Source: Bacillota bacterium (GTDB lineage Bacteria > Bacillota > DTU025). From it: DNA of 11,977 nucleotides. A model generated the notes under the pieces. The model ran no database searches. It was not told the DNA's origin and worked only from the letters and a program-made list of their open reading frames with translations. The position numbers were made by a program, and so were the translations under genes. The stretch spans positions 1 to 11,977 of the forward strand of contig DMOT01000179.1 in the NCBI GenBank assembly GCA_003456765.1, read 5' to 3'. Positions 7,201 through 11,977 of the stretch are shown here, one piece after another (positions within the stretch are counted from its first letter, which is position 1; every line of letters starts with the position of its first letter).

Positions 7201-7857
7201 CCGGTCCTGTGAAAGCTGGGTTTCGGGGTCAAAGAGCCTGATCGACTCTACTTCATCGCCGAAGAACTCGATGCGAACAGGCTGATTCGCACTATGCGGA
7301 AACACATCAATTATGCCGCCTCGCACACTGGCCTGTCCACGGCCGTCTACCTTGCCCAAAATCTCGTATCCACATCCTGCCAATCTGTGCACTAGTGCCT
7401 CAAAATCCCGAACCTCGCCCACTCTGACTCTGAACGTCGCCTGACGGTAAGAATCTCTGGGCACCATTCTTCTCCCCAGAGCGCGTGCAGGCGCAAGTAC
7501 CACGCATTTCGTTCCGCCGGCCAGGGCTGCAAGGGCTTTGGCGCGCGCGGCCAGAAGGTCGGCACTCATCGGCGTCTCTTCATAGGGCATCACATCGACT
7601 GGCGGAAAGACAAATACGAGCTCAGGACCTATCAAGGCAGAAATATCCCCCGACAGGCTCTCAGCGTCCTGCTGTGTGCTGGTAACCACAAAGATCGTGC
7701 TCGAAGCATGCCGAAACAGCCCCGATATGAACAGGGACTTCTGCGGGCCTGAAAGGCCAGAGATATGTGTGGAGATCGCTCCCTGCTCGACTCTCCTCAG
7801 GACATCGGTGAATGTGGCAGAATCAAGCAGGAGGTCGACTATTCCTGTCAACCCCAT
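4234..7857 (-). CDS. mfd: Transcription-repair coupling factor Mfd
   Basis: A 1207-residue ATP-dependent DNA translocase that removes RNA polymerase stalled at lesions and recruits UvrA. Domain order is typical. A UvrB-like N-terminal region (about 1-400) includes VFVFPPVDVMPYEETPMSAD and GRGQASVRGGIIDVFPHS. The CarD-like RNA-polymerase interaction domain starts near 535 (DLSPGDYVVHVNHGVGKYGG). The RecG-like translocase has Walker A GDVGFGKT at 687-694, DEEQ at 788-791, TATPIPRTLHM and QLRGRVGR at 957-964. The C-terminal TRCF domain starts near 1056. All catalytic motifs look intact, and length is slightly above the 1148 (E. coli) to 1177 (Bacillus) range. The ATG at 7857 follows GGAGG at 7862-7866. 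It lies 48 bases after pth; the fin gene found there in Bacillus is missing. Large plus-strand ORFs across it are shadows. Confidence 0.98.
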   Translation of the reverse strand: MGLTGIVDLLLDSATFTDVLRRVEQGAISTHISGLSGPQKSLFISGLFRHASSTIFVVTSTQQDAESLSGDISALIGPELVFVFPPVDVMPYEETPMSADLLAARAKALAALAGGTKCVVLAPARALGRRMVPRDSYRQATFRVRVGEVRDFEALVHRLAGCGYEILGKVDGRGQASVRGGIIDVFPHSANQPVRIEFFGDEVESIRLFDPETQLSQDRLDEVAITPAREFLYDSGRLELACAKICEELERVDGSMARREPSLAGAMHTASARRGSSSAALMVHTRNQLRERVDHHLERFENGTFFDNDEQYLPFFYEERVTVADWAGEALFVVDEPIRFKEALAGYEADIRETYATLLEAAMVLPSQADLYMDAAEVAESVGRRQTVAMSLLARAADGSGDRLDGILPAASDNIVAQTKQAEIFAGRFDDLVHEIKNYRKRQYRVVCVASTGERCARLAELFEEKGISTISCDGLESVPEAGTICMAEGELSSGFQCTDIKLLVLTEAEIYGRRKKRRRFASVEEGARIASYTDLSPGDYVVHVNHGVGKYGGVQTLEVAGVQRDYLLVQYAGEDRVYVPTDQVSLLQKYIGMEDSPPRLNKLGGTEWTRAKTRVRESVQDMAEDLLRLHAARESVKGYAFSPDTVWQQEFEDLFPYEETPDQWRSIVDVKRDMEKPMPMDRLLCGDVGFGKTEVALRAAFKAAVDGKQVAVLVPTTILAQQHYATFSERFRGFPMEVAILSRFQSEAEQRRVIRGLKMGSVDVVIGTHRLLSQDVSFRDLGLVVVDEEQRFGVAQKERLKELREEVDVLTLTATPIPRTLHMAMAGVRDMSLMETPPENRFPIRTYVVEKNESLIREILLREIDRKGQIYFVHNRVYDIEEVAARLSRLVPEASIGVAHGQMPEDRLEQVMLQFMAQEFDILVCTVIIESGIDIPNVNTIIIDDAHNLGLAQLYQLRGRVGRTNRVAYAYLLFKRDAALSEIAEKRLAAIREFTSLGSGYKIAMRDLEIRGAGNILGPEQHGHIAAVGFEMYCRLLEETIGELKGEQKKPEPPPVMIDLTVDAYVPDSYVPDSRQKIEVYKKINGIESLEDASDLSKEFIDRFGPLPLPVDNLIAIAALKVLARELGAASIASERNGVVVRFADGVRYAYSDMARIAGPFKGRVAFAAGRTQRLRVKTHGMSEREILHTLMNILSEMRQSVAVNQ

Positions 7858-7905
7858 ACCCCCTCCGGGGAAATATGACGCATCGGAAACGGCGCAAGAC
7901 CCGGC

Positions 7906-8469
7906 TTAGTTGAAGCGGGTCTGCGCGGCTTCGATGCCGTCCTCTATTATACATAGTATGGCGGAAATCGCATTAATAACAGCATCCGATATGATGGGGA
8001 GCTCTTCGCGAGTGAAGGTGTCAAGCACGTAGTCGACTGAGTCCTCCCACGGGGGAGGCCTGCCAACCCCGATACGCACGCGGGTAATCTCTTCTGTGCC
8101 CATATGCTCTATGATAGAGCCCATGCCTTTGTGCCCGCCGGCGCTGCCTTTGGTACGAATGCGTATCTTTCCTACCTCAAGATCCATGTCATCATATACG
8201 ACAATTAGCGACTCCGGGCCCACACGGTGCCATCGGGTCGCTCTTGCCACAGCTACTCCGCTGTTATTCATGTAGGTTTGCGGTTTCAGGATCAACATAT
8301 CCGTCCCTGCAAACTTCGCTCTCGCCACAAGGCTAAAGCAATATGGCGCCCTCCTGAACTTCCCGGCACCCAGCTTCAGGGCAATACGGTCGGCTGTCAT
8401 GAAACCAGCATTATGCCTGGAACACTCATATCGCGATCCAGGGTTTCCGAGGCCTGCTATGAGGAACAT
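7906..8469 (-). CDS. pth: Peptidyl-tRNA hydrolase
   Basis: A 187-residue bacterial Pth, which recycles tRNA by cleaving the ester of peptidyl-tRNAs that drop off ribosomes. Visible family motifs are FLIAGLGNPGSRYECSRHNAGF near the N-terminus, with the catalytic His19 in RHNAG, then KPQTYMNNSG, VVYDDMDLEVGKIRIR, GSAGGHKGMGSI and RIGVGRP. The frame is open to a GTG at 8481, but the family starts at M-(F/Y)-L-I-x-G-L-G-N-P-G and a weak GTGGG lies 7 bases before the ATG at 8469. I prefer that start. It begins 21 bases after prs, so the ctc (rplY-like) gene that separates them in Bacillus is absent. Confidence 0.97.
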   Translation of the reverse strand: MFLIAGLGNPGSRYECSRHNAGFMTADRIALKLGAGKFRRAPYCFSLVARAKFAGTDMLILKPQTYMNNSGVAVARATRWHRVGPESLIVVYDDMDLEVGKIRIRTKGSAGGHKGMGSIIEHMGTEEITRVRIGVGRPPPWEDSVDYVLDTFTREELPIISDAVINAISAILCIIEDGIEAAQTRFN

Positions 8470-8490
8470 ATCAATACCCACTATGGAAGA

Positions 8491-9438
8491 TTAGTCAAAC
8501 AGTATGCTGACCGAAAGCTCGAGATAGATACGCCTGATCGCTTCTGCAAATAGCGGCGCTACTGACAGGACGGATATCTTGTCGGTCTGCTTCTCTTTGC
8601 TCAGGGGAATAGTATTAGTAACTACGAGTTCCTTAATCCGCGAACCCTCAAGCCGCTCAATCGCGGGCCCCGACAAGACTCCATGAGTGCAACATGCCCT
8701 CACTTCAGTCGCTCCCGCCTCGATAAGAGCGTCCGCCGCCTGACACAGGGTCCCGGCAGTATCCACAAGGTCGTCGACGATTACGGCCGGTTTTCCAGAC
8801 ACATCCCCGATGATATTCATCACCTCAGACACATTGGGCCTCGGCCGACGCTTGTCCACGATCGCCAGTGAACTGTCGAGGTGTTCGGCGATTCCCCTGG
8901 CTCGAGTGACACCGCCCACATCAGGGGAGACAATTACGCAGCCCTTCAACCCCCTCGCCTCCAAATGCTGCGAGAGAATGGGGGCCGCCTTGAGGTGGTC
9001 CACAGGTATGTCAAAGAATCCTTGGATTTGGGGCGCGTGCAAGTCGATGGTGAGAACCCGTGAAGCCCCTGCCGCAGTAATCAGGTTTGCCAGCAATTTT
9101 GCGGTTATCGGCTCTCTGGGTTGGGACTTCCTGTCTTGCCTGGCATAACCGTAGTACGGCACAACGGCGGTAATTGATCTTGCAGACGCTCGCCTCAAGG
9201 CATCAATGACTATCAGAAGCTCCATGATATTGTCGTGCACCGGAGCGCACAGGGATTGTATGACAAACACATCTGCGCCTCTTATGCTCTCGAATATCTG
9301 TACGCTTATTTCGCCATCGCTGAATCTGCCGACTTCGGATTTTACAAGTTCTGTTTCAAGGTTGGCCGCAATTTCCCCAGCCAGCTGGGGGTTGGAATTG
9401 CCTGCGAAGATCTTCAACTTTCGGTGACATGCGCCCAT
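8491..9438 (-). CDS. prs: Ribose-phosphate pyrophosphokinase (PRPP synthetase)
   Basis: A 315-residue class I PRPP synthetase, which transfers pyrophosphate from ATP to ribose 5-phosphate to make PRPP for purine, pyrimidine, histidine, tryptophan and NAD synthesis. Motifs include [16 protein letters not shown] at the start, the catalytic flexible loop [40 protein letters not shown] and the PRPP-binding loop DDLVDTAGT at 222-230. It ends in the family-typical SVSILFD. An in-frame upstream start at 9489 lies inside glmU and would add 17 unrelated residues. The ATG at 9438 is preceded by AAGGAGGAG with 8-base spacing and is 2 bases after the glmU stop, so translation is probably coupled to glmU. 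Confidence 0.98.
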   Translation of the reverse strand: MGACHRKLKIFAGNSNPQLAGEIAANLETELVKSEVGRFSDGEISVQIFESIRGADVFVIQSLCAPVHDNIMELLIVIDALRRASARSITAVVPYYGYARQDRKSQPREPITAKLLANLITAAGASRVLTIDLHAPQIQGFFDIPVDHLKAAPILSQHLEARGLKGCVIVSPDVGGVTRARGIAEHLDSSLAIVDKRRPRPNVSEVMNIIGDVSGKPAVIVDDLVDTAGTLCQAADALIEAGATEVRACCTHGVLSGPAIERLEGSRIKELVVTNTIPLSKEKQTDKISVLSVAPLFAEAIRRIYLELSVSILFD

Positions 9439-9440
9439 AG

Positions 9441-10784
9441 CTACTTCTCCTCCTTGGAAGATTGAGCCGCCCGTCGTTTTGCAACCCATCCTTCCTTATT
9501 CTCCTGTCGGGCTCTTCCAATGGCTAGAGCTCCTGGCGGAACATCGGAAGTAACTGTGGACCCAGTAGCAATATACGCATCCAGGCCCACCTTTACCGGA
9601 GCAACCAGATTAGAGTTGGCCCCCACAAAAGCACCGTCCTCTATGATCGTGGTGTTCTTGGTTGTTCCGTTATAATTGCACGTAATTGTCCCAGCCCCGA
9701 TGTTTACCTTGGAGCCCATTACCGTGTCTCCTATATAGCTGAGGTGAGGGATCTTGCTTCCCTCGCCCACTACGCTCTTTTTGATTTCAACAAAGTCGCC
9801 CACTTTCACGCGATCTGAAAGTGACGTGCCCGGACGCAGGTAGGAGAATGGGCCAATATTGCATTCATTGCCTACCTCTGAATCGCAAATGTAGACATAC
9901 GGGCCGATCTTGCAGGACTCTCCGATCTTGCTGTTCCCGGATATGACAGTAAAGGGCATGATAATCGTATCAGGCCCTATCTCCACGTTTGCATCGATGA
10001 ATGTGCTTTGGGGATCGATTAGCGTCACCCCGGATTCCATTGCTTCGTACCGTTTGCGGTTGCGCATGGCCGTTTCAGCCTCGGAAAGCTTGACGCGAGA
10101 ATTGATCCCAAGCCCCTCAGAGGCATCTCGAAGAACGACTGCTCCTACTGAAAGCCCCTGGGATATCATGACCTCGATCACGTCTGTTAGGTAATACTCG
10201 CCTTGTTCGTTATCGTTCGACAGGCGTGGAAGCGCGTCGAAAAGCTTCTTTTTGTCAAAACAAAACACACCGGTGTTGACCTCGCGCACGGCGCGGATCT
10301 CCTCCGTTGCATCGCGCTGCTCTACTATGGCGGCAACATTGCCCTGCGAATCTCTTACGATTCTCCCATAGCCCGTTGGATCATCAACATGCATAGTAAG
10401 GACAGTTGCACTTCTTCCGCTGCTGGAGTGCTCATTTACCAATTCTACTATGGTTTCAGGGGTAAGAAGCGGCACATCGCCTGGAATGACGACAATATTG
10501 CCATCGTAACCATGAAAAGCCGGGCCTGCTGACAACACAGCATGGCCCGTACCCAATTGCTCTTTCTGCCAGACTATGTCGGCACACCCGGCAAGATGCT
10601 CTTCCACTAACTCGCCGCCGTGCCCAACAACGACAATCGTGCGCGATGCTCCGGAGCGAACCAGTAAGCCGACGACATGGTCAATCATGGGAATGCCTGC
10701 AACCTGATGAAGAACCTTAGGAAGCTCAGACTTCATCCGTTTGCCATGCCCTGCTGCTAGCACAAGGCCCACGAAAGATGCCAT
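9441..10784 (-). CDS. glmU: Bifunctional GlmU: GlcNAc-1-P uridyltransferase and GlcN-1-P acetyltransferase
   Basis: A 447-residue enzyme that acetylates glucosamine 1-phosphate and then makes UDP-GlcNAc, the precursor of peptidoglycan. The N-terminal Rossmann-like uridyltransferase (about 1-230) shows [18 protein letters not shown] from residue 9, [17 protein letters not shown] and EVNTGVF. From about 250 on, the hexapeptide-repeat left-handed beta helix carries [18 protein letters not shown] with the likely catalytic His347, and [14 protein letters not shown]. Length is normal for the family (about 456). The frame has GTG at 10793, but GGAG overlaps that codon and sits 8 bases before the ATG at 10784, so the ATG is chosen. 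This is the first gene of the minus-strand operon, with a sigma-A-like promoter about 50 bases upstream. Confidence 0.98.
   Translation of the reverse strand: MASFVGLVLAAGHGKRMKSELPKVLHQVAGIPMIDHVVGLLVRSGASRTIVVVGHGGELVEEHLAGCADIVWQKEQLGTGHAVLSAGPAFHGYDGNIVVIPGDVPLLTPETIVELVNEHSSSGRSATVLTMHVDDPTGYGRIVRDSQGNVAAIVEQRDATEEIRAVREVNTGVFCFDKKKLFDALPRLSNDNEQGEYYLTDVIEVMISQGLSVGAVVLRDASEGLGINSRVKLSEAETAMRNRKRYEAMESGVTLIDPQSTFIDANVEIGPDTIIMPFTVISGNSKIGESCKIGPYVYICDSEVGNECNIGPFSYLRPGTSLSDRVKVGDFVEIKKSVVGEGSKIPHLSYIGDTVMGSKVNIGAGTITCNYNGTTKNTTIIEDGAFVGANSNLVAPVKVGLDAYIATGSTVTSDVPPGALAIGRARQENKEGWVAKRRAAQSSKEEK
9447..9455 (-). promoter_or_regulatory. Ribosome binding site of prs, inside the 3' end of glmU
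   Basis: Minus-strand AAGGAGGAG, 8 bases before the prs ATG at 9438 and within the last codons of glmU. It decides the prs start and suggests translational coupling. Confidence 0.8.
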
Positions 10785-10792
10785 ATTATTCA

Positions 10793-10796
10793 CTCC
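10793..10796 (-). promoter_or_regulatory. Ribosome binding site of glmU
   Basis: Minus-strand GGAG, 8 bases before the ATG at 10784. It overlaps the alternative GTG at 10793 and so argues against that codon as start. Confidence 0.65.
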
Positions 10797-10838
10797 GCCA
10801 AATTAGTCCAGTATCAAAACTAGTCTTCAAACACCTTG

Positions 10839-10867
10839 AGCATATACCAATCATGCTGCTTCGTCAA
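10839..10867 (-). promoter_or_regulatory. Sigma-A-type promoter of the glmU operon
   Basis: On the minus strand TTGACG (10862-10867) is followed after 17 bases by TATGCT (10839-10844). The -35 matches TTGACA at 5 of 6 positions and the -10 matches TATAAT at 4 of 6, with ideal spacing. Transcription would begin near 10832, giving a leader of about 48 bases before glmU. No riboswitch-like structure is apparent in that short leader. Confidence 0.65.
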
Positions 10868-10891
10868 CTTTTCACGATGCTGGCAAACGCA

Positions 10892-10950
10892 GTGTACATC
10901 GGCATGCGTTTACTAACATATCGTCATCGAGCTGAGCAAAGAATGTACAC
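10892..10950. repeat. Separated inverted repeat GTGTACAT / ATGTACAC between the divergent promoters
   Basis: GTGTACAT (10892-10899) and ATGTACAC (10943-10950) are perfect reverse complements, 43 bases apart. Each contains the palindrome TGTACA. They lie in the glmU-SASP divergent intergenic region, upstream of the glmU -35 and on either side of the probable SASP promoter zone. They could be a pair of operator half-sites, but no known regulator is recognised. Confidence 0.35.
10902..10931 (+). promoter_or_regulatory. Weak sigma-G-like promoter candidate for the SASP gene
   Basis: GCATG (10902-10906) fits the sigma-G -35 pattern GHATR. CATCGAG follows after 18 bases (10925-10931) and shares only CAT with the CATNHTA -10 consensus. 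Position is right, with a start near 10938 and a leader of about 36 bases. SASP genes are normally sigma-G controlled, so a forespore promoter is expected here, but this match is poor. Confidence 0.25.
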
Positions 10951-10973
10951 AGCATCGCAGTGGAGGTGGAAAC

Positions 10974-11282
10974 ATGCCAAAGAGCCGTAGGAGCAACAGA
11001 ACATTGGTTCCCCAGGCGCGACAGGCACTGGACCAGATGAAGTATGAAATTGCCAACGAGCTAAATATTCCAACCCATCTCATTCAAGGGGATTACTGGG
11101 GCAACCTCAGCGCCCGGGATTGCGGGTCAGTCGGTGGAAACATGGTCAAGCGGATGATTGAGGCGGCACAGGCCTCATTGGCGGCAACGACCATGGCCGG
11201 TGTTAGGCAGGGATTCCAGGAATTCGTTCCTTCACAGGACCTGACAGGTACTACCTGGCAAGGCAACTACCCAACCCAGTGA
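10974..11282 (+). CDS. Alpha/beta-type small acid-soluble spore protein (SASP), extended form
   Basis: A 102-residue SASP. Such proteins coat spore DNA, change it towards an A-like form and protect it from UV and heat; at germination the protease GPR degrades them. The family core is clear. KYEIANELNI (23-32) contains the GPR cleavage motif, probably cut after Glu25. Then come GDYWGNLSARDCGSVGG (39-55) and NMVKRMIEAAQ (56-66). Two points are unusual. The family's common Asn before Gly-Ser-Val-Gly-Gly is Cys50 here. The protein also carries a tail of about 33 residues (70-102) rich in Thr, Gln and Gly, whereas Bacillus alpha/beta SASPs are about 60-75 residues. GGAGGTG at 10962-10968 lies 5 bases before the ATG. 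The gene is divergent from glmU. Confidence 0.93.
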   Translation: MPKSRRSNRTLVPQARQALDQMKYEIANELNIPTHLIQGDYWGNLSARDCGSVGGNMVKRMIEAAQASLAATTMAGVRQGFQEFVPSQDLTGTTWQGNYPTQ

Positions 11283-11403
11283 ACCTTTCTGAACCCGGCT
11301 AGCTTCCCCGAACGACCATCATAACCGGTTTTGAAAGTCGCAACATCAGGATCACAGATACGACAGCGGCCCAATCTTCGAAGACAAGAGCATGTCCAAA
11401 TGC

Positions 11404-11428
11404 GAGCGAGGCCCCAATGGCCTCGCTC
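11404..11428 (+). terminator. Strong 10-bp hairpin downstream of the SASP gene
   Basis: GAGCGAGGCC (11404-11413) pairs perfectly with GGCCTCGCTC (11419-11428) around a CCAAT loop. It lies about 120 bases past the SASP stop. No T-run follows on either strand (TCCCGC on plus, GCATTTGG on minus), so a classical intrinsic terminator is doubtful. It may instead protect the mRNA 3' end or be a repeat element. Confidence 0.35.
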
Positions 11429-11712
11429 TCCCGCACTCCCGGGCCAGCCAGACTCTGAGTAGCCCCCAAGGGGTATTTCACCTCTTTCAAGCGGCTGCCG
11501 ATTGAACATTGGGCAATGTCGTGCAGATAGTGCAGAACTTCATCTTGGGACGCACATCTTTCAAGGAAACGATTGGGAACAGCTCCATGGATACGCGTTG
11601 GGGTTGCCGACTGCGAGTGAGGCCCGGTTTATGCATTCAAAGTAACCATGATAGGGTATCCCAGGCAGGAGTATCCTCCGTTCCTGAACATATCCTTGTA
11701 CTGCAACCTTCT

Positions 11713-11977
11713 TCATTTCGGCAGAGAAGGTCGGCGGAGCGGAATGACCCGCTGGCGGGCCAGTTTTGGGGGTAAGCGACCCATCCACGGGCCGTTTTTC
11801 AGAATATCGACCTGCTGGTGGGTCAATCGGGCCACCGAACCTCCCCTTCTGCGTGGATCCAAGTGCTTCCAGATAGCATCAGCACATGTAGCTGGGAACA
11901 TGAGTAGCGATGCTGCGGCATCGCTTTCCTCTTCACATTCCCAGACCCAGGTGACCCGCTGGTGGGTCATCCTGTCA
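11713..11977 (-). CDS. Hypothetical minus-strand ORF, possibly partial
   Basis: An open frame of 85 codons from the ATG at 11970, also open to the window edge, ending in TGA at 11713. No family is recognised. The product has an N-terminal acidic Trp/Cys-containing stretch (TWVWECEEESDAAAS) and a basic C-terminal half. A short motif recurs in frame: THQRV, THQQV and ARQRV, because the three palindromic 18-mers are spaced by multiples of three. The stop overlaps an ATG at 11716 (ATGA) that opens a further 51-codon frame to 11561, as in translationally coupled genes. There is no clear ribosome binding site. It could be real, a pseudogene remnant or chance. Confidence 0.2.
   Translation of the reverse strand, partial: DRMTHQRVTWVWECEEESDAAASLLMFPATCADAIWKHLDPRRRGGSVARLTHQQVDILKNGPWMGRLPPKLARQRVIPLRRPSLPK
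11745..11762 (+). repeat. Near-palindromic 18-mer, copy 1
   Basis: TGACCCGCTGGCGGGCCA. It differs from copy 3 at two positions (GCGGGCC versus GTGGGTC) and can still form a short stem. GTTTTGG follows immediately. Confidence 0.55.
11808..11825 (+). repeat. Near-palindromic 18-mer, copy 2
   Basis: CGACCTGCTGGTGGGTCA, 63 bases after copy 1 start to start. It differs from copy 3 at two positions, both transitions. Confidence 0.55.
11907..11930 (+). terminator. Possible intrinsic terminator
   Basis: GCGATGC (11907-11913) and GCATCGC (11918-11924) form a perfect 7-bp stem with a TGCG loop, followed by TTTCCT and more pyrimidines. The tract is interrupted by C residues, so termination would be weak. 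No gene on the plus strand clearly needs it except the distant SASP gene. Confidence 0.3.
11952..11969 (+). repeat. Near-palindromic 18-mer, copy 3
   Basis: TGACCCGCTGGTGGGTCA, a perfect 6-bp inverted repeat (TGACCC and GGGTCA) around GCTGGT, 144 bases after copy 2 start to start. It is the most symmetrical of the three copies. Confidence 0.55.

Larger units (their letters stand above)
11283..11977. other. 695 bases without a recognisable gene
   Basis: No ORF here has both a good start and a recognisable product. The stretch holds a 10-bp hairpin (11404-11428), three copies of a near-palindromic 18-mer (11745-11969), a 7-bp hairpin followed by a pyrimidine-rich tract (11907-11930), and overlapping minus-strand open frames. 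One of these, from about 11630 to 11299, has over 100 open codons but its only usual start codon upstream of position 11485 is a TTG at 11490. No tRNA, rRNA or CRISPR was seen. It may hold a decayed gene or an intergenic repeat cluster. Confidence 0.6.

Noticed and set aside
9439..9489. Longer prs start at 9489 overlapping glmU
   Set aside because: The extra 17 residues do not fit the family, while the ATG at 9438 has a near-perfect ribosome binding site.
11509..11775. An 88-codon plus-strand ORF after the SASP gene
   Set aside because: It has no ribosome binding site, a composition unlike a typical protein and no recognisable motif, and it overlaps minus-strand frames.
11283..11977. tRNA, CRISPR or insertion-sequence ends
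   Set aside because: No cloverleaf, no regular direct repeats with spacers, and no terminal inverted repeats with a transposase could be made out.

Overview
This window comes from an endospore-forming member of the Bacillota, probably a moderately high-GC clostridial or limnochordial lineage. The evidence is one long minus-strand block in the order glmU, prs, pth, mfd, spoVT, spoVB, mazG, yabP. This is the conserved neighbourhood known from Bacillus subtilis and many Clostridia, and it includes the sporulation genes spoVT, spoVB and yabP. A divergent alpha/beta-type small acid-soluble spore protein (SASP) gene adds to the case. The exact taxon cannot be set from the sequence alone.

Layout, read in the direction of transcription (right to left for the main block). 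A sigma-A-like promoter near 10839-10867 drives glmU (UDP-GlcNAc synthesis), followed closely by prs (PRPP synthesis), pth (peptidyl-tRNA hydrolase) and mfd (transcription-repair coupling). Next come spoVT (late forespore regulator), a spoVB-like lipid II flippase-family gene, a stand-alone mazG and yabP. A candidate sigma-E promoter lies in the 119-bp gap before yabP. A 257-bp gap with only a doubtful 45-codon ORF then leads to the N-terminal part of a membrane-anchored lytic transglycosylase that runs off the left edge. On the plus strand, the SASP gene starts at 10974. The last ~695 bases have no recognisable gene; they hold hairpins, three copies of a near-palindromic 18-mer, and overlapping minus-strand ORFs that may be remnants of a decayed gene.

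The block combines housekeeping work (cell-wall precursor, nucleotide and tRNA metabolism, repair, NTP clean-up) with sporulation functions. Compared with B. subtilis, several genes are absent from their usual places: ctc between prs and pth, fin between pth and mfd, the S4-domain gene yabO/rqcP between mazG and yabP, and yabQ-divIC after yabP.

The most notable anomaly is in spoVB. An in-frame TAG interrupts it 38 codons before a plausible natural end, with family-like C-terminal sequence continuing after the TAG. Its conserved N-terminal residues also extend upstream of the first ATG, back to the spoVT stop codon, without any canonical start. The gene may be decaying, may use unusual translation signals, or may contain sequence errors.
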